Position numbers and translations under genes: made by a program. From Kappaphycus alvarezii (taxonomy: Eukaryota; Rhodophyta; Florideophyceae; Gigartinales; Solieriaceae), in NCBI GenBank assembly GCA_002205965.3, contig NADL03000748.1, forward strand, positions 1-64,000: a stretch of 64,000 bases of DNA, written 5' to 3'. The notes under the pieces were generated by a model. That model did not search any database and was not told where the DNA came from. It saw only the letters and a program-made list of their open reading frames with translations. Below are positions 46,090 to 56,353 of this stretch, piece by piece (the stretch's first letter is position 1; every line of letters starts with the position of its first letter).

Positions 46090-46359
46090 CACTGCACGAG
46101 ATGGACAACCAGGGGGCACAATCGATCGCCAAGTCCCAATCCCACACTCAGTGCAGCAAGTATGTCGATTTTTGCTACCATCACCTTCGGGGCGCCGCTG
46201 ACAGTTGGGGAAATCACTATTGTTCATACGCCGTCCATGCTCCTGCAAGCCGACCTCCTCACCAAAGTCTTACCACCGACAACTTTCCTACGCCACCGTG
46301 CCAAGCTGTGCTTGACACCCGCCAACCAGCCCATACCCACGGATGTAGAGGTATCATAA
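46090..46359 (+). pseudogene. Copia-2 RNase H
   Basis: Two frames together read MDNQGAQSIAKSQSHTQCSK, YVDFCYHHLR and GEITIVHTPSMLLQADLLTK, the C-terminal RNase H block of Copia elements (DN.GA..IAK....H..SK...YH). It follows the integrase region without an intervening RT. Confidence 0.85.
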
Positions 46360-46401
46360 TACCACAAGATTATGGGCTGGTTACCAGTGTCGTAGGACCT
46401 C

Positions 46402-46521
46402 CGTAGAGGTATCATAATAGGTTACAGTTGGTACCTCCATTTTCTATATGAAGACCCGTCCGCCGGCGGGAACTGCTAGTGTGACAGGAGGTAAGGGAAA
46501 AAGGAGAAATTCCTCTCTACA
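46402..46521 (+). repeat. Copia-2 3' LTR
   Basis: CGTAGAGGTATCATAATAG ... CTCTCTACA; about 19 differences from the 5' LTR, over half of them transitions. Confidence 0.88.
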
Positions 46522-46669
46522 CAGTACTGTACTGCAAAGTACTGTACTGTGTACTGTACTATCTAAACAAATTACGGATTCCAGCACTCGAAACCCCCCC
46601 CCTTACATGTAGGGGGCCCGGTCGTCTCACACCTTTCTGTCTAACCCACGAGCACGCCACACACTTCTC
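46522..46669. repeat. cagta duplication, GTACT simple repeat and C/G palindrome
   Basis: 46521-46562 is made of gtactgtact units. 46593-46615 is a near-palindrome, ccccccttacatgtaggggg. No gene. Confidence 0.75.
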
Positions 46670-46952
46670 TGTAGGAGCGCAACGCGTTTACGGAGACACG
46701 TAGGCGTAGTCGATCGCGTAGGACGAGATGGAGCGGTCGCGAAGGAAACGTTCCAAGGAGAAGCGTAGGGTCAAAGGTCACGCGGGGCAATGTGAAAGGG
46801 TAGCAAAAGCTTATCCCGGCGGCAGCGGCCGGCCGTTGCAACATGTCATTTATTGGCCACAAAGTGGGCAGTCACATTTGTGTAAGCTTTGGTAAATAAT
46901 GTTACCTAGGGTACACGTGTATAGCAAAGCCACATCCTCAACTACCGTAGGG
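46670..46952 (-). repeat. Copia-3 3' LTR
   Basis: Shares with 50623-50923 the strings gtaggagcgcaacgcg, aggagaagcgtagggtc and tggccacaaagtgggcagtc. The inner end is placed at the last shared bases, ctaccgtaggg. Confidence 0.8.
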
Positions 46953-47231
46953 AAAACGAGTCGAATCTTTCCATCCCATAGATCCAACTTCTATTTTTCA
47001 ACTCGTGGCGGCGTGACTAAAAGAGGGAATTGTAGATACAGGCCGGTTACCCAGATGGAATGATAAGTTGACGTCACCGACACTCGACGGTTTAACGTTT
47101 CCAGCGACCGGAAGAATTTCCATGCTTTCAAGCAATTTGAGTTGAATACCTTGGCCATTGCATGGTGCATGCAGAATAAAGGGGAAAATGGGGGCCAATT
47201 TACTGTGGTAGATATGTGAATTGGTACCCAG

Positions 47232-47825
47232 TAAATTTTTACCCAAGCGCAGATACCGTATAATGGACGCGCCAATTGTGAAACCGTACAATGCGTCGAA
47301 AACTGTGGATGGCACTCCAATATACTAGAAGGTGGAAGGGAGGCCAGCCAGCTGATTAAAGGCTTGATATTGTCCGTTAATGGACCTGGAAGCCGAAATA
47401 GAATCGAGAACGTGGCCAAGTACTGTATAAAGAGGTTTGTAAAGTTGCTTTCCAAGCAGAACGAAATTGATTATCTGGAGGAGGCTATTTTGAACGCAAT
47501 TGACATTTTGATGGGCAGTCACGTTGCTCTTGAGCTCTTAAGTCGTTTCGAGAGGGAATCATTGCATCTCTTGTCCTTGAAGAAGGTTAGCCGCTTCTTA
47601 ACAAGGGCTGGAATTGGTGCTCACACCTTGAAGGTACGTTTCAACTCTAATGTAATGCCTGACCCGTTTAGGAGATTTGCTGGTTTTGATTCCGGAGAAT
47701 TCTTGGTGCACCTGAGGCAACGTGGGTTAGTGGACCATATTGTGGTGGTGTACTCTGTACGAAAGCTTATATTGGATAGTGAGGAGCTTTACTGGATGGC
47801 TCTGAGCGAGGTACTTCTCCACTGA
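47232..47825 (+). CDS. Antisense ORF between Copia-3 RNase H and 3' LTR
   Basis: On the strand opposite to Copia-3, an open stretch of almost 200 codons runs from 47235 to the stop at 47825. It lacks an ATG near its start (the first ATG gives a shorter product, MGSHVALELLSRFERESLHL). Its composition is that of a folded alpha-rich protein (NEIDYLEEAILNAIDILMGS, LVDHIVVVYSVRKLILDSEE). I do not recognise it. It could be a captured gene, an accessory antisense ORF of the element, or older host sequence. Confidence 0.4.
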
Positions 47826-47829
47826 AAAC

Positions 47830-48260
47830 TAAATGCAGTGGGATTGGCGCACCACAGGCGGTCTTAAGACCTTCGGCGACAAGGATGCACGGTCAACTGA
47901 TGACGAAGCAGCGAGGATTTCCGCTCTCTTACAGGAAAACGAAACTTGTCCTTGCTTGCTGCTTGACCAATCTAAGGCATGGTAGGCTCTTTAAACTACT
48001 GCAGGCACATAAATGCCGCATATGTAACCGATCTGCCTTATGATGATTGAAAAGTCCTGGAGTCAGAAAAGGCAACGTAGGATGGGGTTTGCAGTGAAAA
48101 TGGTACGGATTGAGGGTGTCAACTGCCGAAGTTCACAGAGCGTTTTGTTCGCGGAGACCAAATCCTCGACTTTTAGTTGTCCAAATCGTTGTTTTAAGCA
48201 ACTTTCAATGGAGAAAGCATGCTGTAGTGCTCCTTGGCCGAGGAAAAGAAGACTTCCTGT
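47830..48260 (-). pseudogene. Copia-3 RNase H region, decayed
   Basis: The minus strand has QRFGQLKVEDLVSANKTLCE and frames with WSS/CSSLKSLP-like pieces. This resembles the LKVxDLxxANKxLR block at the RT-RNase H junction in this Copia type. Highly frameshifted. Confidence 0.55.
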
Positions 48261-48479
48261 AAGGCCCTAGATTTCTTTGAGTTCCTTGGAGTACATGCAT
48301 CTTCAAACTGCTTGCGTCATGCAGGGCGAATTACCAATGGTTGGACCTTGTCGAGATATTATTGCATGTTGATATTGACGGAACAATCCGAATCCTAATG
48401 TAAATGAAGGCGGTTGTAGATAAAGTCTTCGCCAACGACATATCTTCAGATCTTAAAGCGAGCATCAAGAGCCTTAGCT

Positions 48480-48840
48480 AATGCGTCCATTTCATCACGT
48501 ATTCCAGCCAAGAGAAGATCATCGACAACGCTAGCAATAATTAAGATGACTTCAACACCTTCATTGGTCTTGATGAACAGTTGAGGCAGGCTATGCACGA
48601 GCTTGGAGCATTGAAAAATCAGCCAGATCTCGATTGAAATCTGCCAAAGTCGTCCAGATTCTACACGCGATATGCTGGTTTGACAAGTTTCCAGAAAATA
48701 CGTGCAGATGAAGCACTTCCTTTGGGAGGTCGTACGTAGAGATATCGAGGAAGAGATCCAGATTTAAGTTAGTTTTTCTTGACGTCGATGGATGCAAGCT
48801 GGAATTCAAGAAGCGAGGCGTCTGAGAGAACCGCTCGGAT
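48480..48840 (-). pseudogene. Copia-3 reverse transcriptase
   Basis: Joined minus frames give RYLYVRPPKG, IFWKLVKPAY, ESGRLWQISIE and IIASVVDDLLLAGIRDEMD. The VRPP and WKL.K..YG..ESGRLW blocks are diagnostic of Copia RT, and VVDD is the catalytic YVDD box (about 48500-48530). RT palm is thus retained here, in contrast to Copia-1 and Copia-2. Confidence 0.82.
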
Positions 48841-48999
48841 TACGTAGAATTGAACAGTAGACGAGTCCTTGCGAATTTTGTTCTTCTTATGGTCTCGATT
48901 GCCGTGGGGCACGAGGCTGCACCTAAAACTTGAGCTTTTATGCATGCTTATCGGAATTTATCGTGAATAAATGATGAAGAGATGATATTCGCATTAGGG

Positions 49000-50440
49000 G
49001 GGGGTTCTTGAGGTTTATACCACCTCCTTTGCACCTTACCAATTGGATTTCTCAGCGGTAATGTACTTGTCGATCACCATCCGCGGAGCAAACTCTAAGC
49101 GAGATTTGGAGAGTGTCTTCTTGCCAATAACACTCTTGATATTTTTTAAAACTGCATTTTCCGTTGATTTTAAGGCATAGGACGTAGAGAGCGTAGTGAT
49201 AATAGTTATTGAGCCCATATCTTTCTTCGGTCGCGGACGATCATGAGCCTTGTTCAGGTTCCCATACTCAACGCTAGCCTGGCCGAGGAGTGCGTTACAG
49301 GTGGTCAGGGAGTACCTTCTGACGTCCAGATGCGGAGCATTTAGAATGCACGGCTCAGTATTGGACAGGAGTGCTTTCGTTACTGGATGATAGTTACATG
49401 CAATCTCCTCCTTCTGTAACTACTCAAGGCCATCAAGTAATTATAAACCGTAGTCATAATCGACGTCTGCTGGTGTATTGGGCTCACCCGAAGTGCTCTC
49501 GCGGTGCACATCTTGCGCGGTATTACCTTCAACATCCATTACAGCGTCCGAATGAGCTCGGTAGAATGGAGGTAGAACGTTGGGTAAGAAGTTCGCCGCA
49601 CTGAGATTCTCATCAGTAGGAATTTAGACAACTTGATCAGCTACGACAGGATCTGCTTTCGGAAACAGACTCTCTTGTCGGTTGGGGTCCAGTAGGAGGG
49701 TAAATTTAAGGCAGAGGTGGATATCTCCAAGAGCAGACACGGATGGGATTACCCTGATGATTCTGATTACTGGAGATAAGTAGAATATGGTCATGTACAT
49801 CTCACACAAAGACTACTTCCCATTTTCAAAACTTTGATCCACGCTTGAAGCAGAAATAATCTTGGTCCGCAGGCTTTAAATCCTTAACACACGAAGAGAG
49901 AGTGTTGTAAATTGCTAATAACTCAGTATCTCTCTGCATGAGAAGGACAGCGACAAATGATGTCAACTTTCGTCGAACTTCTCCACCAGGGCGACGACCT
50001 CTTGCAGCAGGCTGATCTTAACAGATGCTAACGGAGATTCTTGTTTAAACTTACTGCGATCCTCGGCGACAGGATCAGCGGAAGCTTCGCACTGTTAAAC
50101 AGTCTCCTCTAGGTTGGCATTGTTGAGCAGGTAATAGCTAGCAACTGAATAGGTTGCGACGAAGGGATCGCGTTGACATGCTCTAGATGAGCAGCGGCCA
50201 AACCTTGGAAACGATCTGCGAATAACATGATGTTCTCCTTACTGTGCGGATGCAGCGAGAGATTTTCCCGAACGACGTGATCATTCGGGTCACTTTAGAC
50301 ACTGGAGGATCCACGGCAACGATCTTGACAATGGCGGGCACCGCTTTGACAGGATCCTCTGTCTGCAGGTAGGTAATGGTACTCTTGCACTGCGCCTCAT
50401 CAACGATGGCCTGCTTTTCTGGCGGAAGGCATTCTTTTAC
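49000..50440 (-). pseudogene. Copia-3 middle part, mostly unreadable
   Basis: Where protease and integrase are expected I can read only scattered pieces, with many shifts. No catalytic motif can be assigned. 49930-50440 continues the gag similarity in broken frames (GKISRCIRT, LLAITCSTMPT). Confidence 0.4.
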
Positions 50441-50619
50441 AGTATTCGTACCAATAATTTGAAAATGGTGCTCAACATACGGTCTTGTCCAGCTTCATGA
50501 GCGGACTTCATCAAATCTACCCATTTGCCGACATGTTTGCACCAATAGTAGATATCACTTTTGGACGTCAAAAGCGGTGGATCGAACGTGTGCGAAGGGA
50601 GTTTAGCTCTTGGGCCCAT
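50437..50619 (-). CDS. gag: Copia-3 Gag N-terminus, start codon in primer-binding site
   Basis: The frame begins MGPRAKLPSHTFDPPLLTSK at the ATG of GTTATGGGCCC and continues SDIYYWCKHVGKWVDLMKSA for 60 codons before a stop. It is Gag-like: W...V..W. Broken Gag sequence continues leftward. The MGP start is shared with Copia-1. Confidence 0.7.
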   Translation of the reverse strand: MGPRAKLPSHTFDPPLLTSKSDIYYWCKHVGKWVDLMKSAHEAGQDRMLSTIFKLLVRIL

Positions 50620-50622
50620 AAC
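50609..50622 (-). other. Copia-3 primer-binding site
   Basis: Plus ctcttgggcccataac is minus GTTATGGGCCCAAGAG, touching the LTR at 50623. Confidence 0.85.
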
Positions 50623-50923
50623 TGTAGGAGCGCAACGCGGCTACGGAGACACATGGGCGTAGTTTATCGCCTAGGACAAGAGGGAGCGGCAATAGGTCGT
50701 GTGGTGTCGCGAAGGAATCGTGCCAAGGAGAAGCGTAGGGTCGAAGGCCACGCGGGCAAGGTGAAATGGTAGCAAAAGCTTACCCCTGGTTGCAGCGGCG
50801 CCGGCTGTTGCGACATGTCATTTACTGGCCACAAAGTGGGCAGTCGCATTGCTGTAAGCTTGGTAAGTAATTTTACCCAGGGTACGCATGTATAGTAAAT
50901 GCCACATCCTCTGCTACCGTAGG
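50623..50923 (-). repeat. Copia-3 5' LTR
   Basis: See Copia-3. It carries a short insertion (gcaataggtcgtgtggt) relative to the left copy. Confidence 0.8.
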
Positions 50924-51029
50924 GCGAGCGACCGAGGTGCCGACGAACGGCCGATATACGCTCTGAGGTATCATTTTCCCCTACCGCGTAACAACTATCT
51001 CACGAAGACGTTCTTTGTTTCCTCAAACA

Positions 51030-51149
51030 ATGGCTCGCACCAAGCAGTTACCCCGTTTGAGCACGAGTGATTATGCTCCCCGCAATAATATCGCTACAAA
51101 GGCGGCACGAGTTGTCCGCAGTGCGAAGATCGAATCAGTGCTGTCTTGA
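51030..51149 (+). pseudogene. Histone H3 N-terminal-tail ORF, truncated and divergent
   Basis: 39 codons from an ATG in good context (aaacaATGG). The first 26 residues after Met, up to ATKAAR, are 17/26 identical to the universal H3 tail (ARTKQ...R.ST...APR...ATKAAR). K4, R8, S10, R17, K23 and R26 are kept; K9, K14 and K18 are replaced by Leu, Tyr and Asn. Then the frame leaves H3 sequence and stops at 51147. No histone fold was found in the next 800 bases in any frame. It could be a decayed H3 gene copy, or the first exon of a variant. Confidence 0.75.
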
Positions 51150-51944
51150 GCGTTCATAGATGGTGTCTACTTTATCCCGGTCGTCTTCTCCAGTTTTTTT
51201 CAGTGCCCTCGAGAGAGCCACGTCCTTTTCCCAATTTTTACGGGTCGTGATCGGGTTCTCAATATCCAATGCTCTCTGGTAGCCAGGTGCTCATTCCATG
51301 GCTAGAGAGTGGGTTTAATACTATGAAAGTAACGACAGAGCTTTAAGTAGGATATCATGCGCAAGGGACGCATAAGGAGTTTGAGTGACTCTCAAAAATA
51401 TGCGCCTCACCCCGTGCTCGTTCTTCTTCATCGAGTCTTGAGTCTTAACACAGACCTCAAGGAGATGGTTGACTAGATCGTGGTTTACGCCCTAACTATC
51501 CAGGGTTCCCGCTGGTTGCATCACTGTGTTACGATGAACACCGAGACCAGCCAGATCTGGGATCCGTGCGAGCCCTTTGCGTTATCACTCTCTTCTCATG
51601 CTCTTAGTGATTCTGTCGGCCGTAATTCTTTATTTACCTCCGTTATAAATGTCCGGAAGGTGGTGCTCGAGACCGCATTAAAGCGCAGGAAGCGTCCTGC
51701 TGGTCTTAACACCTTGTCCGTCCCGGAGCGAGCGCAAAGGATGACGGAAAGCGATGAAGACAGCAGGTCTGCTCCTTAGTTACTCAACATTCAAAGATTC
51801 AATCACTGTGTTTACGATAGCTCTCCATGTGTCCTTAGTATTTAGCCATCTACGATGAATTCTTCTCGGTCATTGTTCTTCAACGTATTTGATTTCTTGA
51901 TTCTACCCCTCTTTATACATTTATTTTCTTGCTTTTCTTTAGAT
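51150..51944. other. Region without recognisable gene
   Basis: A 99-codon plus frame at 51480-51779 (NVRKVVLETALKRRKRPAGL) is not H3 and has no known domain. Nothing else seen. Confidence 0.5.
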
Positions 51945-53385
51945 TAGTAAATGAGTAGGTCTCTTCTTATAAAGGAAGATCCGGCGGTAATGGATTCCTT
52001 TCCGATTTACGCGACCTGTTAACGATATCAACTCGTAGCGTGGGTGGTTCGACTTAATCACTTGACACGGCCCGTAGAAATACGAATCGAAGTATGATCA
52101 TTTGCTCCCATTATTGAATGCCCCGCTGTGCGCCACCAGCACCTCGTCTCCTACTTCGAATTCCTTAACATTTCCTTTGGCCTTACGGGGTTGGCTAGAC
52201 TTCTCTACCACAGCAGCCTGTGTTCCGAAATCTGCAAGGGTCTCTCTAAGCCGATGATGTGGTGCTTTTTCACTGGGAAATGCTACAGAACCGCTAGATA
52301 GCATCCTTGGATTGATCCCATGCGTCAGTTGTAAATGGGAAAGGGCGTCACTTCGGTCGCGTCTGCGGTAACAATATAGGAATTTGGGGAGATCTTCTTC
52401 CTAGTCCCTCGCACCGCTCATGACCGATTTCTTGAGTTCATGCCCGATAGTTCCCACCATTCTCTTCGCGCGACCGTTTGACATAGGCGCGTAATAGAGA
52501 GTTCGTCTAAATTTTCTTTTATTTTCGGTAACATCCAGCAGCCTGGCTCTATCACCCTTTTCAAATGACGTTAATCGACGCAGAAACCGGGGCCTTATAT
52601 CTTTATTTAGTGACTATCACTACCGGAAAAGACCAATTAGACATTTACAGCGTAATAATTCCAGCTTCCAATAATTACTTAAACCCTTTCCTAGCTACTT
52701 CATTATGCTTCGCCGGCATTCAACGGGCTTTCGAATGTATCTGAGTCTCTTCCTTTGACCCGAAAAATGTACCACCGAAACATGAGCCGGCTCCAGATAG
52801 TGAATGTCCATGCTATGAAATCCTTATCCTTGAGAGCCTTCACCAGATTTTCTGGTTCTTTTCCTCGAGGTGGTCCAGCTTCGAAGCCAGTAAAGCAGAG
52901 CGGTAAACACCACCCTATTTCTCTTTCTTTATTTCAGTCTTAGCCGATGAAGCCAGATTAGGCTCGTGCGGTTCCTTGTTAATGATTGCTAAGAACAGAT
53001 CTTGTTCAGTATCCGACCCATCATCACTCTCACTAGACGATGAGGAAGGATAGAGAGTTTCATCATCGTTTGAAATTTTGGGAGACGTAAAGTACTCACT
53101 GTTCGTCTTAGTTCCGTTGATGTTTTACGGCTTATTGATGAAGGGTAACACAACTTCTTCTTCTCCTATGACCAAAATAGCGTGCTGTAGGGCATAGTCG
53201 ATACGCGTCTGCAGGGATTATAGAGTCAGACTTCTAAAGATAACATCGAAGGGAACTTTATTGACCATCAAGAACTCTATGTGCGCAACCATTGACCTCT
53301 AAGACACCGGTACTATTCGAACACATCCTAGCACCTGTGCGACGGTTCCGTCAGCTATCGTCCCTTAACGATCGGTCTCCATCGG
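51945..53385 (-). pseudogene. Gypsy-2A fragment: protease region joined to integrase C-terminus
   Basis: The minus strand gives ADGTVAQVLGCVR (53350), the counterpart of Gypsy-1 protease VADGTV, an acidic linker with a Ser/Asp run (SSSSSESDDGSD), then at 52560-51945 YYAPMSNGRAKRMVGTI, FEVGDEVLVAHSGAF and YELISLTGRVNRKGIHYRRI, the integrase end. RT, RNase H and most of integrase are missing. Clear relative of Gypsy-1. Confidence 0.82.
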
Positions 53386-53399
53386 GGTGATTTCTTGGT

Positions 53400-53770
53400 G
53401 TGCTGGGGTCGTCAGAGAGTCATCTCCGGGGACGCCATGAGCCTCTTCTTGATGACTTATGCCATTCAGGAGGTCCTCCTCGGGTCATCATCACTTCCTC
53501 AGGAGGATCATCTTCCCAACTTGAACTTCGTTTGTTGTTAGACGTGAGAAGAGGTTCCCATAGTGGGTACGGTACTAGTCTATATTCCATATCCTGGGGC
53601 ATGCTTTACCCTTTAAGTTTTAGTTCTTGATTTTTGTTGAGAATAATGAAAACTGGGCGGATAATATTCAGATAGGTTTGCGATAGGTCTGTTAGCTACT
53701 TCCCTGTACCTTCCACCAGAATGATGATCCACTACTTCCAAAAAAATTACAAAAACCTCCCATTTTGGAA
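53400..53770 (-). pseudogene. Gypsy-2B extra ORF (homologue of the Gypsy-1 post-pol ORF)
   Basis: The minus strand reads LSQTYLNIIRPVFIILNKNQ, a stop, then MPQDMEYRLVPYPLWEP and DPPEEVMMTRGGPPEW. This matches Gypsy-1 5175-5450 closely, over both the domain and the DPPE.VMM tail. One stop separates the halves. The second domain copy is absent here. Confidence 0.8.
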
Positions 53771-55846
53771 CGAGAATTTAACTCTTATTAGTAGTTGGTA
53801 ATATTTTTCGAGGAGAAAAATGTTGCTAAAAATGCGAAAACACAGGCAGAAAATAATTTAGAAATTGGATTATTATGTGTAACGTATAATACTCCTGCTT
53901 AAACTAGACAATCCATTCCCAGGCCCTTTCCCTCCCATTTGAATCATTTATTCTACAATTATTGATGAATATGCTTCGTGGTTGCGCATAGTCCTGTTCG
54001 AAAAGGAATTCTTCAGACCTTTGGTAGTAAGTAGCGAGGATGCTTGCATGCGTGGCTATCCTCGATCTCTTTCCTGCGCTTGAACAGAGCTTTCAATGCA
54101 GGTGTCTTTCCTCCGTGACGATACAAGGGTTAGATTACTTCGGTCAGAAGGTCGGCCACTTCACAGCTTGCTACATCGCTTTCTATGTGTAACAAGTACT
54201 CTATAGCCGACTGAAAATTTTTGGACTGGATGCTCTTCACCCTCCATTATTGCCTGTGTCAACGCGCGGCGTGATCTCCAAACTTCCGTGGCAAATATTT
54301 CGACCTCTGTACTCTCTTATTGTTATTATAGTTACTAGTTCTCTCTTTAGCACTCTCGAAGCTCTTCTGTAAATTAGTTCAAACGGTGAGCGTCAACTAA
54401 TTCCTCCCCTGCGGCGACAAACGCATAAAATTTTCGGTAAAGCATTTTCCCATTCGATTTCATTCTCCAACATAGATTTTGATATTTATCTTTTGATGGT
54501 CCAGGCCATTATTTCTGCTTTCCCGCTTGAAATGGGAGCCTAAGCGATAACTGTTTCAATTGAATCCATTTCTCTGTCAAAAAGTGAAGAAGTAACGTTG
54601 CAGTGAAACAAAGGGGGCTATCCGAGATGATCCTTTTCGGAATACTTAACGGTTCTATTACTTTTTTCGATGAATTTCAGGACCACTTTAGCATTTTCCT
54701 CTTCAACTGCAACAGCTAATGGCCAGCCAGTGAGATGCTCCGCCCCTATAAGGAGATACTTGTTTCCGGAAGATATTTTCTTGAATGGACCCGGAAAGCC
54801 GATTGAGAAGGTTTCAAAAAGGCCTGCAACCGGAAACTTAGTGCAGTATTTTACTTTCGGACTGGGTTGAACTTTTGACAGACATAGAAGCTTTTCACGA
54901 AATCGTAACCATCCCTCCGTATGTTGGGCCATCAAAATTTTTCTGTTATGAATTTATTCGTTGTTCCGAGATCCATATGACCTATCTCACCATGAAATGT
55001 CATTATGATATTCATCCTTCCTTTCAAAGGGGCCAGTAATCGGTGACCGGCCTTAGAGAGTCGAAAAAGCTTTCCATCCTACAGGGTAAAGGCCTTTTGA
55101 TTCCTACGTACCCATTCTCTGTGCTCTTTGTGGATGATTCTTATTTCTAATTCATCAAAGAATCGAATGAGTTCTTGGACATTAATTTCAAAGAATCTCT
55201 CGCGACCTTTGCATTTGGGCAACTCCAACTATATTTCCGTGAAAGCAGTTACAATGGCTCGACGTGTAACCTAAACGAGATAACTAATCAGCTGGTTGAT
55301 TACTGCGTTCAGTTCTATACACAACATCAAACTGGTATTCTGCCAGATTGTCGAGCCACCTAGCCAAACTTTGTTGAACATTTTTCTTTTGTAATGCTGC
55401 TTTCAGTGCCTGGTGGTCAGTTTTGAGAATATTTTTTTCGAGTGACAAGAAATAGACACGAAATTTTCTCAATGAAACAAAGGCCAGTAATGCCTTTTCA
55501 TAGACATATTATCTCGTCCCCGCACTATTTTAAAGTGCGATTTGCGTATTAAACGGGATTTAACCTTCCGTTTTCATATTTTGGGATAGAACTGCTCCAA
55601 ATGAACGATCTGATACGTCTGTTTCGACTATAAATGGCTTTTGAAAAACTGGATACATGAGTAATGGACGTGCGCATAGCTTCTTTTTGAATTCGTCCAA
55701 TGCGATCTTCGCTCCCTCGTTCCAAGCAAACTTTCCATTTTTTGCTGTTCCAGCGTGCAGTGGTGCAGCAATCATGGCACAGTCTTTGATAAAGTTTCGA
55801 TAAGACGAACCTAGACCAAGGAAGCTTCGAATTTCCTTTTTTACGT
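53771..55846 (-). pseudogene. Gypsy-2B pol: RNase H, integrase
   Basis: Minus strand: 55560-55846 has the RT end and RNase H start (KPFIVETDVSDRSFGAVLSQ; RPLLMYPVF), 55284-55472 has LKTDHQALKAALQKK and RSNQPAD, then decayed HHCC and the frame 54618-54935 with PVAGLFETFSIGFPGPFKK and EHLTGWPLAVAVEEENAKVV. IGFPGP has G where Gypsy-1 reads SIDFAGP, so the first integrase aspartate is lost. The 5' side stops at the Copia-4 LTR (55847). Confidence 0.85.
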
Positions 55847-56338
55847 TGAGATTTGTGCCCTTTCACTGGCATAGAGTCTCTCTCAAAATTTTCGTATGTT
55901 TCTTGTGCTCATTTTGTTCTGTTTTAAGTTTATGTATGTATATTCTTGAAGTTCAGTAATTTGAGTTATGCATGACTGTATTTTCGTTGTTGTGATTGTA
56001 TTGGTGGTAATACCCTAATAAGGCTGTCATTGGGGAATCTCGTGAGAAGATAACTACGTAAATGTATGTAATGTGACCTCCAGTGTTTGCATCATATGCA
56101 GTTCTTCGGATTGGGCAGTTTTATATCTGAAGTATCTAGGTAGTGTACTGGAATTTTTTGCCTTTGCTTGTAGTTGCATCAGCTCCTGCCTTTGCTAGCT
56201 GATATTACAAAGTCATAATTCTTAATTTTCAGGTTCGCAAGAATGTTCTGCAGTATAAATGGGCACGTTGGGATAGATAATTAAAGAAAACAGAAGTCAA
56301 TAAAGAAAAAAACCGCATCGATCTACTTGGTGTTCACA
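55847..56338 (+). repeat. Copia-4 5' LTR
   Basis: TGAGATTTGTGCCC ... GTGTTCACA, about 492 bp, ending just before the primer site. The start is supported by the copy at 60480. Confidence 0.75.
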
Positions 56339-56341
56339 ACT

Positions 56342-56353
56342 GGTTATGGGCCC
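56342..56353 (+). other. Copia-4 primer-binding site
   Basis: GGTTATGGGCCC. The ATG opens MGPEINGLLVNLSQ, after which a shift leads into FLTWKTTCCISSFWTL, a Gag-like start. Confidence 0.85.

Larger units (their letters stand above)
43242..46521 (+). mobile_element. Copia-2, short-LTR Copia element lacking reverse transcriptase
   Basis: The two LTRs are each 120 bp (43242-43361 and 46402-46521), about 84 percent identical by eye, with a 5-bp duplication cagta. The order gag, pre-integrase, integrase, RNase H is Copia-like. Between the integrase end (about 45900) and RNase H (about 46100) there is no RT. The element is GC-rich compared with Copia-1 and older by LTR divergence. Confidence 0.9.
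46670..50923 (-). mobile_element. Copia-3, Copia element on the minus strand
   Basis: Direct repeats 46670 to about 46952 and 50623 to about 50923 begin TGTAGGAGCGCAACGCG and end near CTACCGTAGGG. A Copia primer site adjoins the right repeat, with gag next to it and RT and RNase H toward the left repeat. LTR similarity is roughly 80 percent. I found no target duplication. Confidence 0.82.

Noticed and set aside
46593..46615. C/G palindrome as terminator or origin
   Set aside because: Eukaryotic context and low information; simply a hairpin-capable low-complexity string.
51480..51779. Basic C-terminal ORF after the H3-tail, considered as the missing histone fold
   Set aside because: NVRKVVLETALKRRKRPAGL has no match to H3 alpha-helix blocks (for example no REIAQDF or DTNLCAIHAKR).
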